Assembly: GCF_902497895.1 (NCBI RefSeq)
Contig: NZ_CABVHQ010000007.1
Location: 62,001 to 126,000 of the forward strand
DNA length: 64,000 nt
Reading direction: 5' to 3'
DNA from: Pseudomonas fluorescens
Lineage (GTDB): Bacteria > Pseudomonadota > Gammaproteobacteria > Pseudomonadales > Pseudomonadaceae
In this document: piece after piece, positions 25,461 to 33,968 of the stretch
Position numbering within the stretch: the stretch's first letter is position 1
Layout: the number at the start of each line of letters is the position of its first letter
Position numbers and translations under genes: made by a program
The notes under the pieces: model-generated
Database searches by the model: none
Told to the model about the DNA's origin: nothing
What the model saw: the letters and a program-made list of their open reading frames with translations, nothing else

Positions 25461-26084
25461 CTAGAAACCTCGATGGCGCTTGAGATGCTCATTGATCTTC
25501 GCCGCCGGCACCTTCTGCAGGCTGCACAACAGATCATGGGACAACTCCCGCAGACCATGTCGCTGCCGCAGTTCCTGGGCCAGGTGCGTGGTGAGGTTGG
25601 CGGCCATTTCGGCGTCGGCCATGGCCCGGTGAGCCTGGCCGGTGTGGGGCAATTGGGCGAAGGTGGTCAGGGTGCCGAGTTTGTGGTTCGGCGCGGCCGG
25701 CATCAGGCGCCGGGCGAGTAACAGGGAGCAGGCGAAGTTCTGCAGGCGTGTGCGCTTGATCCGCCCCAGTTCGTAGTCCCAGAACTTCTGGTCAAACGCG
25801 GCGTTGTGGGCCAACAGCGGTGTGGTGCCGACGAATTCGTTGACTTCGTTCATCACCTGTTCCGCCGAGGGTGCGCTACGCAACATGGCGTTGCTGATAC
25901 CGGTCAGGCTTTCGATAAAGCCCGGGACGCGCACGCCGGCGTTCATCAGGCTCTGGTAACGCTCGACAATGCGCCCCTGTTCAAGGATCACCACGGCAAT
26001 TTCCGTGGCCCGGCAAGAGCTGCTCGGGGAGATTCCGGTGGTTTCAAAGTCGATGACCGCTATCCGTTCCAAACCTGTTCCCAC
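25461..26084 (-). CDS. 3'-5' exonuclease of the DnaQ (DEDDh) type
   Basis: The protein is about 207 residues from a GTG at 26084; a TTG at 26072 is an alternative, and no ATG fits. ExoI motif DFETTGISP lies at the start, ExoII in LLAHNAAFDQKFWDYEL, and ExoIII as AHRAMADAEM with the catalytic His and Asp. This is the DnaQ/polymerase III epsilon-like fold, but it lacks the rest of DnaQ, so it is probably a stand-alone DNA or RNA exonuclease. It follows the NYN gene by 16 bases. Confidence 0.85.
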   Translation of the reverse strand: MGTGLERIAVIDFETTGISPSSSCRATEIAVVILEQGRIVERYQSLMNAGVRVPGFIESLTGISNAMLRSAPSAEQVMNEVNEFVGTTPLLAHNAAFDQKFWDYELGRIKRTRLQNFACSLLLARRLMPAAPNHKLGTLTTFAQLPHTGQAHRAMADAEMAANLTTHLAQELRQRHGLRELSHDLLCSLQKVPAAKINEHLKRHRGF

Positions 26085-26100
26085 TCCATCCAAAATATAA

Positions 26101-26586
26101 TCAGTTTGAGTTTTTAAGCAGCAACGCGCCTTCGATCGGCACATAGCGGCTGGCGGCGCGTATCAACGAGTTGGCGGTCAGGCCCGGCACGCCGTAGGCG
26201 ACGGCTTCAACCCCATGTTTGCTGATGATGTGTTCAAGCAGCATGTCGAAATCACCATCGCCGGAGGCCAGCACCACTTCATCGACGTTCGCCGCAGCGT
26301 CCATGATATCGATGGTGATACCCACATCCCAGTCACCTTTGGCCGAACCGTCGCTGCGCTGGATATAGGGCTTGAGTTTCACTGTGAAGCCGAGGTTGCG
26401 CAGGATTTGCTGGAACTGCTGCTGCTTGCTGTCACCGCGATCGATGGCATAGGCATAGGCCTCGACAATCTGCCCGCGCTGACTGATGTCAGCCCACAGG
26501 GCCGCATAATTGAAGTGACAGCCATAGGCCTGACGCACGGTGTAGTAGAGGTTTTGGACATCGGCGAACACCGCGATTTTTTTCAC
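26101..26586 (-). CDS. NYN/LabA-like (DUF88) putative RNase
   Basis: The 161-residue protein starts with GTG at 26586, with a clear GAGGA Shine-Dalgarno 7 bases before it. PIN-like acidic residues are present: FADVQNLYY near the N-terminus, KGDWDVGITIDIMDAA in the centre and ASGDGDFDMLLEHI after it. NYN proteins are metal-dependent RNases or RNA-binding proteins. The exonuclease gene lies 16 bases downstream on the same strand, so both may act on nucleic acids together. Confidence 0.9.
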   Translation of the reverse strand: MKKIAVFADVQNLYYTVRQAYGCHFNYAALWADISQRGQIVEAYAYAIDRGDSKQQQFQQILRNLGFTVKLKPYIQRSDGSAKGDWDVGITIDIMDAAANVDEVVLASGDGDFDMLLEHIISKHGVEAVAYGVPGLTANSLIRAASRYVPIEGALLLKNSN

Positions 26587-26722
26587 CGCAAATCCTCATG
26601 GCGCAAGCGCGCGCAGGCTGGATCAGGCGCAAAGCCCGAAAAGTCGCCCAGTATGCCAGCCAGAAGGAAATTTCCGCGAATAATCGGACCGGAGCGCCAT
26701 GGCGCTCCGGACGAATGGTGTA

Positions 26723-27499
26723 TCAGACGAAGGAATCGTCGTCGCTGAAGTCAGATGAGCTGTCATCGGTGTAGTCGGCGTCGGTAAACCCGCCCTGGTC
26801 GTTGCCGTAGGAATCGTTACCGACCAATTGCTGGTCATCGTTCGCCACATCGCTGCCGCTGTCACTGACCTGGGCGGGCTCTTCCTTGGCGACTTCGGCC
26901 ACTTCCTGCGGTTGTTGATCGTTGTGGAACAGGCTGCTGATGCCTTGCGCCAGCATGACCCCGCCGGCCACCCCGGCCGCGGTTCGCAATGCGCCACCGA
27001 GAAAGCTGTTGCCACCTGCCGGAGCCTGTTGCTGCGGTGCCGCATAATTCTGTTGCGGGCTACCGAAGTTTTGCCGGGGCGCTACGCCGGGCTGGGCGTT
27101 GAACGACGGGCGTGGCGGTTCACGCCAGCCACCGGTCGAGGCCGGAGCGCTGGCGACCGAAGCCGGTTGCGAGTCACGCGAACCACCGCCGAAGATGCTC
27201 GACAGGAAACCGCCACCACCGCTTGGCGCGGGTGCGGCCACTTGGGCCTTGGCTTGTTGCAGTTCGGCCTGCAGTTGCTGGTTTTGCTGAGCGAGTTGCT
27301 TGTTCTGTTCGTCGAGGCTTTTGAGCGCAGCCTCCTGCACCAGAATCGCCTGGGTCATGAAATAACCTGCCGCAGGCTGGCGATTCAGATGTTCCTTGAT
27401 CCGTGTCTCGGCCTGGGCATCGCGCGGGGCTGAATCCGCTTCGGCTTGCTGCAGCCGTGAAAACAGACCATCGATCAGGGTTTGTTCTTCGCTGTTCAT
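26723..27499 (-). CDS. DUF2076 protein
   Basis: The 258-residue protein has a conserved N-terminal DUF2076 start (MNSEEQTLIDGLFSRLQQAE), a Gln-rich coiled-coil segment near residues 60-88 (LDEQNKQLAQQNQQLQAELQ), a Pro/Gln/Gly-rich middle with GGGFLSSIFGG and GGNSFLGGALRTAAGVAGGV motifs, and a very acidic end (DDSSSDFSDDDSF). The glycine-rich hydrophobic stretch may associate with membranes. Function is unknown. A GAGG Shine-Dalgarno precedes the ATG. Confidence 0.85.
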   Translation of the reverse strand: MNSEEQTLIDGLFSRLQQAEADSAPRDAQAETRIKEHLNRQPAAGYFMTQAILVQEAALKSLDEQNKQLAQQNQQLQAELQQAKAQVAAPAPSGGGGFLSSIFGGGSRDSQPASVASAPASTGGWREPPRPSFNAQPGVAPRQNFGSPQQNYAAPQQQAPAGGNSFLGGALRTAAGVAGGVMLAQGISSLFHNDQQPQEVAEVAKEEPAQVSDSGSDVANDDQQLVGNDSYGNDQGGFTDADYTDDSSSDFSDDDSFV

Positions 27500-27677
27500 G
27501 GCGACCTCGTTAGATTGCCGGAAAAATCGTCGCCCTTTCCGTTGTGGATAAGGTGCCTTGCAGTAATGGGGGGTGCTGCGCCGCCTTTCAATAGCTTTTA
27601 CCTAACGTTTACGTTTGCTCCTGCGGGTCCTGCATCGGTTAAAGTGTCGAACTGCTTTTTACCTGCGATACCGACTG

Positions 27678-28352
27678 ATGAATCCGTTAGATGTGCTCCG
27701 CGACTCTTTGTACTTCTTCAAGCGCAACCTCGGCCAGATCGTGCCGTTGTGCCTGCCGTTAGTGGTGCTCGAAGCGCTGCTGCAACAACTGGTCGAACAC
27801 TCTCGGGGGCCGGATGTCTTTCCCGGCTACAGCGTGATCGTCGGGCTGCTGATTTATCCGTTGTACACCGCTGCGCTGATCCTTTTTCTGGATGCCCGCA
27901 GTCGCGGTGAATCACCGCGAACCCGTGATCTGCTGGCGATGTCGGCCAGTCTCTGGCCGCGCTTCGCGTTGCTGACGGCGATCAATACCCTGTTGATTCT
28001 GGTGGGCCTGTCGCTGTATTTCCTGCCAGGGTTGTGGCTGATGGTGACGCTGGCCTTTGCCGAGTACCTGCTGGTACTGCGAGGTCTGCAACCACTGGCT
28101 GCGATCAAGGAAAGCTTTCGACTGACCCGTGGCAATTTCCTGCGCATCCTGATTTGCATTCTGTGCGTCATGGCACCGCTGTGGATACTCAAGGGCGCAA
28201 GTCTTGGGGTGTACCCCGAGCCGCAGAACCCTGCCTTTGCATTGCTGATCGACAGCGTTCACAGCTTCCTGCAACTCTTTACCAGCGTGGTGCTGTTCCG
28301 CCTGTTCATGTTGATTAGCGAAGCATCCGACAAAAATGATGAAATAGTCTGA
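27678..28352 (+). CDS. YciC-family inner membrane protein
   Basis: The 224-residue protein has about six hydrophobic segments and the YciC-type start MNPLDVLRDSLYFFKRNLGQ. A conserved core LVLRGLQPLAAIKESFRLTR lies between segments. E. coli YciC is 247 residues and its function is unknown. The ATG at 27678 fits the family start. It is 75 bases upstream of the EEP-family gene on the same strand. Confidence 0.85.
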   Translation: MNPLDVLRDSLYFFKRNLGQIVPLCLPLVVLEALLQQLVEHSRGPDVFPGYSVIVGLLIYPLYTAALILFLDARSRGESPRTRDLLAMSASLWPRFALLTAINTLLILVGLSLYFLPGLWLMVTLAFAEYLLVLRGLQPLAAIKESFRLTRGNFLRILICILCVMAPLWILKGASLGVYPEPQNPAFALLIDSVHSFLQLFTSVVLFRLFMLISEASDKNDEIV

Positions 28353-28427
28353 CAGACCAGCCCTTTGGATCCGACTCGGCTCTCGGGTATGCTCGAGCTT
28401 AATCCTGCAACGCCATAAGCCGAGCCG

Positions 28428-29507
28428 ATGATCCGTCTACTGCGCTACACCCTGCTGGGCCTGCTGATAATTGCCGGTCTGTTGTCAGCCGTGATCTATA
28501 GCCTGACCTGGCGCCCGGGAGCCAAAGAGCCCCTGCCGGTCAGTTGCAGCGCCCAGGCACCGACCCTGGTGCCCGGCCAGGCGTTCACGGTGATGACCTG
28601 GAACGTCCAGTACCTGGCGGGCAAACGCTATGTATTCTGGAATGACCTGGCCAACGGCATCGACGAACGCCCCACCACTGAAGACATGGCCTTCAGTCTC
28701 GATGAAGTGGCGCGGGTGATTCGCGATGAGCAACCGGACATCGTCCTGCTGCAAGAGCTCGATGAAGACGCCAAGGCCAGCGACTATCAACACCAGTTGA
28801 AACTGCTTCAGGAACGCCTGACCGATCTTTACCCCTGCAGCACTTATGCGTTCGACTGGAAGGCTGACTTCATTCCAGACCCGCATATTTTCGGCAGTGT
28901 CGGCCGACAACTGGCGACATTGAGCCGCTACCAGATCGAACACGCCGAACGCCTGCAACTACCCGAGGCACCCGCCAATATCATCAGCCGTCAATTCCAG
29001 CCGAAAAACGCGCTGCTGGTGAGTTATCTGCCGTTGAGCGACGGCGGGCAAATGGCGGTGCTCAATACCCATCTGGATCGATCGATGCAGGCTGACGACA
29101 CTCTGCGAGTGCAAGTGAGCGCCGTCGCCAAGGTGCTCGACAAGTTCGAAAGTCGTGGCACGCCCTGGTTGATCGGCGGCGATTTCAATCTACTGCCGCT
29201 GGGCCAGTATCAACGGCTCGCCCCCGAACAACGCTCCCCCTACTCTCCAGACAGCGCGCTGCATGTACTCTGGGACAAGTACCCGATGATTCCCACCAAC
29301 AGCGAAGCCAGCGGCATCGACCGCGCGCACTGGCTGACCCACTATCCCAATGACCTGACACTCAACGGTCCGGACCGGACCCTTGACTACCTGATTTACA
29401 GCCCACGGCTGAAACGGGTCGAGGCCCAGGTGAGGCAGGACGATACGCTGCGCATCTCCGATCATTTGCCGGTGATTGCACGGTTTCTGTTGCCGGCGGC
29501 GCTATAG
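28428..29507 (+). CDS. Endonuclease/exonuclease/phosphatase-family protein, membrane-anchored
   Basis: The 359-residue protein begins with a hydrophobic anchor (about residues 6-27) and then the EEP fold. Motifs are VMTWNVQYLAGK with the catalytic Asn, VLLQELDED with the metal-binding Glu, VLNTHLDRS, LIGGDFNLLPLG with the Asp/Asn pair, and RISDHLPVIARF with the final Asp/His. Family members cleave phosphodiesters in nucleic acids or phospholipids; the N-terminal anchor suggests a periplasmic target. The ATG is at 28428. Confidence 0.85.
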   Translation: MIRLLRYTLLGLLIIAGLLSAVIYSLTWRPGAKEPLPVSCSAQAPTLVPGQAFTVMTWNVQYLAGKRYVFWNDLANGIDERPTTEDMAFSLDEVARVIRDEQPDIVLLQELDEDAKASDYQHQLKLLQERLTDLYPCSTYAFDWKADFIPDPHIFGSVGRQLATLSRYQIEHAERLQLPEAPANIISRQFQPKNALLVSYLPLSDGGQMAVLNTHLDRSMQADDTLRVQVSAVAKVLDKFESRGTPWLIGGDFNLLPLGQYQRLAPEQRSPYSPDSALHVLWDKYPMIPTNSEASGIDRAHWLTHYPNDLTLNGPDRTLDYLIYSPRLKRVEAQVRQDDTLRISDHLPVIARFLLPAAL

Positions 29508-29789
29508 ATCAAACCTCTGGCGAGGGGGCAAGGTGGCCCATCTTCGCTTCTCTGCCAGGATCGGCCTTTGATGCAGATCGATGGACGAGAGCCTGATAGT
29601 GTTGCGTAGCGCCCATCGTATAGAAGAGCAATCCAGGGAGGCCAGACACAATTGGTATCCTCAATGCGGCACCTGCTGCACCCTGTTTCCTTGACTTTTC
29701 TGGGGTCGCTCATCAAAAATGAGCAAAGGAAAATACTCGTCCGGGCACCTCTGAAAGCCCGAGCGACCACGGAGAAACTGGAGGTTTTT

Positions 29790-29939
29790 ATGCCCAACGT
29801 CTCGATCGCACTCGTCAAGGAAAGTAATAAACGGCTCTCGTCGACTGCCAGGAAGGATGTCGTTGCTCGCTCCTCGAAGCTATCCAAAGAAACCATCAAT
29901 GGCATGATGAAGCGGGCGTACGAACGCCTGTCTCGTTGA
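29790..29939 (+). CDS. Small basic protein of unknown function
   Basis: The 49-residue protein starts MPNVSIALVKESNKRLSSTA after a good GGAGAAACTGGAGG Shine-Dalgarno. It has many Lys/Arg and Ser residues and no membrane segment. The local sequence is less GC-rich than the flanking core genes. The 280 bases upstream contain no gene, a weak TTGACT -35-like motif at 29691 and a REP fragment. It lies 60 bases before another unknown gene, and the two may be one unit. I do not recognise the family. Confidence 0.6.
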   Translation: MPNVSIALVKESNKRLSSTARKDVVARSSKLSKETINGMMKRAYERLSR

Positions 29940-29999
29940 CTGCGAGATTTTTATTCTTTGTCCTCACGCCCAATTGATGCTTGCGCTGCTTCAGTCGAG

Positions 30000-30557
30000 A
30001 TGACGCATCAGGCTTCATCTCCTGCTGCCCCCCATCACTCTCCAGTTCACTCCCTCACGGCAACATCGCCTGCCAGTTCAATACAGTTCAACGTCTTCAG
30101 CAAGATGGTTGAAGCTGATGAGGACTTCCTGGGCCTGCTGGCGTACGCACTGTACAAGCGCCACAAAATCGAATGGATTCGAAATCACGACAGCGATAAC
30201 CATGATGCATTCAAACAGGTGGCCTGTACTCCACAGCAGGTCAGGATGTATCGAGATCAAGCCGAGCAGTTGGCAAAAAACTTCATCGACGAATCGCTTG
30301 ATCAACTCGGCGCGGAGATGAAAGAGACGATCACCAATGGCGTTATCGTTGCCAAAATCGAAAGCCTGAAGCCCGGGTTCTGGCGCTCCCTTGGAAACCA
30401 TACGCTCAGTGGCATTGCCTCTGTCGCCGTCGCGCTGGCCCTGTTTGGCCTGTTCACTCTCTATTCGAGCTACCAGGAAAATGGCGGCCTGGAAGGACGC
30501 ATCAAGCAGATGACCACCCCTTTACAGTCCTCCCCTCCCAACCAGCCGCAAGGTTGA
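30000..30557 (+). CDS. Hypothetical protein with one C-terminal membrane segment
   Basis: The 185-residue protein is counted from the ATG at 30000; a TTG at 29958 could extend it. After a Ser/Pro/His-rich leader of about 30 residues comes an alpha-helical region (FSKMVEADEDFLGLLAYALY, then KRHKIEWIR), then one transmembrane segment (TLSGIASVAVALALFGLFTL) about 45 residues before the end, and a short tail. It is probably a tail-anchored membrane protein facing the cytoplasm. No enzymatic motif is visible. It lies in a small accessory pocket before hrpB. Confidence 0.7.
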   Translation: MTHQASSPAAPHHSPVHSLTATSPASSIQFNVFSKMVEADEDFLGLLAYALYKRHKIEWIRNHDSDNHDAFKQVACTPQQVRMYRDQAEQLAKNFIDESLDQLGAEMKETITNGVIVAKIESLKPGFWRSLGNHTLSGIASVAVALALFGLFTLYSSYQENGGLEGRIKQMTTPLQSSPPNQPQG

Positions 30558-30609
30558 GACCATTCCTGGCCACATCTGGTGACCTGACCAGCTCGACCCG
30601 TCGCCCTCC

Positions 30610-33144
30610 TCAGGTACCCCTGGGTTTTGCCCGAGCAGTGGCCTCTGCTGCCAAGGGATCATCCGGCCAGTAATGCTTTGGATATCTCCCCTTCAGGTCT
30701 TTCTTAACATCGCTATAGGTCGTACGCCAGAAGTTGGCTAAATCCTGGGTTACCTGCACCGGACGCCGCGCCGGTGATAACAGATGCAACTTGACCACTT
30801 GCCGGCCGCCGGCAATGCGCGGGGTTTCTGCCAGGCCGAACAACTCCTGCAAACGCACCGCCAGAATCGGCGGCTGCTCGCTGTAATCCAGGCGAATCGA
30901 CGAGCCGGAAGGGACCGTCAAATGGTGTGGCGCCAGTTCATCCAGGCGTTGCGGCAGTGGCCATGGCAACAGGTTATGGACGATGCTGGACAGCTCCAGA
31001 TTGGCGAAGTGGCTGAGTCTCGAGACCCGCCCCAGATACGGCAACAACCAATGCTCCAGACCCGACAGCAACGCCGCATCGCTGACATCCGGCCATTCGC
31101 TCTGCCCTTTCCCCTCGATATCCAGCTGGCGCAGCAAAGCCACCCGTGCCTGCCACTGGCGCAGTTCCGGCGTCCATGGCAACAGCTCAAGCCCTTTACG
31201 CCGCACCAGATTGACCAACGCCTGGCTGCGCGCGGCTTCATCCAGACCGGTCAGCGGTTCACGGCTGAGAATCAGTTCGCCCACCTTGCGCTGACGCTCG
31301 GCCCGCAGCACACCTTCGCGCTCATCCCAATCGAGTTGATCGACCGTGCGCACTTGTTCAGCCAGCACCGACTCGAACAGCGCCGGATCAAAATCCGCCG
31401 CCAGATAAATTCGTTCTTCGCGTTGCCCCTGACGACTGCCCAGATCGGCAATCACCAACCAGGGTTGCTTCATCAGGCTATCAGCCTCGGCGAACAGCGC
31501 CGCGCGCCCGTTGGCCAGGCGATATTCGGCCCCGCCGGCCCGTCGCTGCTGCGCGACGCGATCCGGATAGGCCAGGGCCAGCAGCGCGCCAAGCCAGCGC
31601 GGATGATCCGGATCGCTGACCGGTTCCTGTGCTTTGCCGCGCAGATAACCGCGATATTGTCGAGCCAGCTGCCGGGCTCGCTGAACGCCACCTTGAGCAC
31701 CCCGCGCCGCTCGCTCTTCGCCGGACAACAACACCAGCCGGCTGTGCAGATCCGCACCGGCGCCGCGCAAGATATCCCGTTCTCCCAACAATGCGGCGAC
31801 GTCGCAGGCCATGTCCGCCAACCCCAGCGCCTGCCCACGCAACAACAAATGGGCGATGCGCGGATGAGCCGGCAGTTCGGCCATCGCCTGCCCGTGACGG
31901 GTCAGTTTCCAATCCTCGGCGGTCTTGCCCTCCAGTGCGCCCAAACGCTCAAGCAGATCCTGAGCCTGTGCATAAGCCGCCGCCGGTGGCACATCGAGCC
32001 AGATCAATTGCCCAGGCAGAACACCCCAACGCCCCAACTGCAGGGCCAGCCCGGCAAGATCAGCCGAAAGAATTTCCGCACTGGCGTAAGCCGCCAACTG
32101 CTCATGCTGGTCCTGGGACCACAGGCGATAACACACGCCCGGTTCCAGACGTCCCGCGCGCCCGGCGCGCTGGGTCGCACTGGCGCGGGAGATCCGTTGC
32201 GTGTCGAGGCGAGTCATGCCGCTGCCCGGATCAAAACGCGGGACCCGCGCCAACCCGGCATCGATCACCACTCGCACGCCGTCGATGGTCAGGCTGGTCT
32301 CGGCGATGTTGGTGGCCAGCACCACTTTGCGCTGACCGGGCGGTGCCGGTTCGATGGCGGCGCGTTGCGCGTTCAGGTCCAGTTCACCATGCAACGGACA
32401 CAGCAGCACTTCAGTTCGCTCGCCCAGTGCCTCGACCAACTGTTGATGGACCCGACGGATCTCCGCCTGGCCCGGCAGAAACACCAGCAGACTGCCGCTT
32501 TCGTCGTTCAAGGCCTCGAGGATGGTCTGCACCACCCGTGGCTCGATGAATTCCCCCGACTGAAACGCCCGGCCCCAGCGCATCGCCACCGGGTACATAC
32601 GCCCTTCGCTGCGCAGAATCGGTGCCTCTTCCAACAAGCCGGCGAGGCGTTCGCCTTCCAGGGTCGCCGACATCAAGAGAATCTTCAGCGGTTGCTCATC
32701 ACGGAACAGGTCGCGACCATTCAGGCTCAGGGCCAGCGCCAGATCAGCGTCGAGGCTGCGCTCGTGGAACTCGTCGAAGATCAGCAGACCGACACCGTCC
32801 AGCGCCGGGTCATCTTGCAGGCGTCGAGTGAGAATTCCCTCAGTGACCACTTCGATACGGGTATTGGGTCCCACTTTGCTGTCGAGACGAATGCGATAGC
32901 CCACGGTTTCGCCGACCTTTTCCCCCAACTCGCTAGCCAATCGTTCGGCGGCTGCGCGGGCGGCAAGGCGACGCGGTTCAAGCATCAGGATGGTTTGCCC
33001 GGCCAGCCACGGCTCATGCAACAACGCCAATGGCACGCGGGTGGTTTTACCGGCGCCGGGCGGTGCTTCGAGCACGGCTTCGTGGCGTGTCGCCAAGGCT
33101 TCACGCAGCGCGGGTAAAACTTCATCAATCGGCAAAGAAATCAT
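30610..33144 (-). CDS. hrpB: ATP-dependent RNA helicase HrpB
   Basis: The 844-residue DEAH-type helicase has Walker A APPGAGKTT near residues 27-35, DEFH at 124-127, SATLEGERLAGL, then ATNIAETSLTIDGV and QRAGRAGRLEPGVCYRLW in the second RecA domain. The long C-terminal region contains the HA2 domain and the HrpB C-terminal domain. The ATG at 33144 (MISLPIDEVLPAL) is chosen because 38 codons further upstream run into an inverted-repeat element. That element's left arm begins 11 bases before the start codon, with a GGGGAG Shine-Dalgarno at the boundary. Confidence 0.95.
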   Translation of the reverse strand: MISLPIDEVLPALREALATRHEAVLEAPPGAGKTTRVPLALLHEPWLAGQTILMLEPRRLAARAAAERLASELGEKVGETVGYRIRLDSKVGPNTRIEVVTEGILTRRLQDDPALDGVGLLIFDEFHERSLDADLALALSLNGRDLFRDEQPLKILLMSATLEGERLAGLLEEAPILRSEGRMYPVAMRWGRAFQSGEFIEPRVVQTILEALNDESGSLLVFLPGQAEIRRVHQQLVEALGERTEVLLCPLHGELDLNAQRAAIEPAPPGQRKVVLATNIAETSLTIDGVRVVIDAGLARVPRFDPGSGMTRLDTQRISRASATQRAGRAGRLEPGVCYRLWSQDQHEQLAAYASAEILSADLAGLALQLGRWGVLPGQLIWLDVPPAAAYAQAQDLLERLGALEGKTAEDWKLTRHGQAMAELPAHPRIAHLLLRGQALGLADMACDVAALLGERDILRGAGADLHSRLVLLSGEERAARGAQGGVQRARQLARQYRGYLRGKAQEPVSDPDHPRWLGALLALAYPDRVAQQRRAGGAEYRLANGRAALFAEADSLMKQPWLVIADLGSRQGQREERIYLAADFDPALFESVLAEQVRTVDQLDWDEREGVLRAERQRKVGELILSREPLTGLDEAARSQALVNLVRRKGLELLPWTPELRQWQARVALLRQLDIEGKGQSEWPDVSDAALLSGLEHWLLPYLGRVSRLSHFANLELSSIVHNLLPWPLPQRLDELAPHHLTVPSGSSIRLDYSEQPPILAVRLQELFGLAETPRIAGGRQVVKLHLLSPARRPVQVTQDLANFWRTTYSDVKKDLKGRYPKHYWPDDPLAAEATARAKPRGT

Positions 33145-33154
33145 GCTGGCTCCC

Positions 33155-33421
33155 CAGGGCGTGCTCACAGTAAATTGCGGATCGCGTTGGAGCTGTGGAC
33201 GTGCCAGGCAAGGCGCGGGACGCCGGTAAGGGTCTCGTTTCCTTACCAAGTCCCGCAACGCAGCCTGGCGCGTTCACAGCTCCAACCCGAAGGGCCGAAC
33301 CCCGGAAAGCGCAATCCGCCGTTACTCGTTTTTGATTGGGGAAAACCAAACCTCACTCCTCGTGTACTCTTGCGTCTTCCGGGGTGTAGGCGCGACCGCA
33401 ATTTACTGTGAGCACGCCCTG
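33155..33421. repeat. 267-bp nested inverted-repeat element between hrpB and the lipoprotein gene
   Basis: The outer arms at 33155-33180 and 33396-33421 are a perfect 26-bp inverted repeat (CAGGGCGTGCTCACAGTAAA... at the left end). A second pair of arms, at 33186-33221 and 33250-33286, gives an imperfect long stem beginning GTTGGAGCTGTG, and GGTAAGG/CCTTACC pair inside it. A third short pair is ACCCCGGAAAG near 33299 and CTTCCGGGGT at 33376-33385. No gene is visible inside, and no flanking target duplication was found. It is unlike families A, B and C. The 374-base gap otherwise holds only promoter space. Confidence 0.85.
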
Positions 33422-33518
33422 CGAGTGGCGAGTATAACGGCGAACTGCATGGCGTTAATCACGGTCTGTATTGATACCAAGGGCGCTTTTTCACTTCGAA
33501 TTTGCTCAGGAGATTCAT

Positions 33519-33938
33519 ATGCGTATTCCCTTCCGTGTGGTTGGCGGCGTTCTGCTCGCTACCCTGGTGACCCAAATGACCGCGTGCGGCACGATCTTCT
33601 TCCCGGACCGCCGCGGCCAGATCGAAGGCAAGATCGACCCGGTGGTGGCCGCCCTCGACGCCGTGGGCCTGTTGTTCTATGTCATTCCAGGGTTGATCGC
33701 CTTTGGCGTGGACTTCGCCACGGGTGCCATCTACCTGGAACCCGGCAGGAACGCCCAGGTCGCCCCGGAAAAACTCCAGCAGGCCATCGATGCGGACGGC
33801 AAGGTCGATAACACCAAGTTGCAGGCTATTCTCGAAAGCGAACTGGGCCGCAGCTTCCCACTGGATGATCCACGGCTGATCCAGCACAAAGGCAGCGCGC
33901 AGCAACTGGCCATGTACGGTCTGCAACCCGCTGCTTGA
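33519..33938 (+). CDS. Lipoprotein of unknown function
   Basis: The 139-residue protein has a lipoprotein signal peptide ending LVTQMTAC, with C23 as the likely lipidated residue, followed by GTIFFPDRRGQ. A hydrophobic stretch (DAVGLLFYVIPGLIAFGVDF) sits near residues 46-66, and the C-terminal part is a soluble helix-rich tail. It resembles YceK/YidQ-type lipoproteins weakly. A CAGGAG Shine-Dalgarno precedes the ATG. It lies 30 bases upstream of fieF and may be co-transcribed with it. Confidence 0.75.
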   Translation: MRIPFRVVGGVLLATLVTQMTACGTIFFPDRRGQIEGKIDPVVAALDAVGLLFYVIPGLIAFGVDFATGAIYLEPGRNAQVAPEKLQQAIDADGKVDNTKLQAILESELGRSFPLDDPRLIQHKGSAQQLAMYGLQPAA

Positions 33939-33968
33939 AGTGGCGTATTCGAAGGAACGTAAACGCCT

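Noticed and set aside
30784..33117. A very long open frame on the + strand (about 777 codons) antisense to hrpB
   Set aside because: GC-rich codon bias leaves long antisense frames open; no domain is visible and hrpB is complete on the minus strand.
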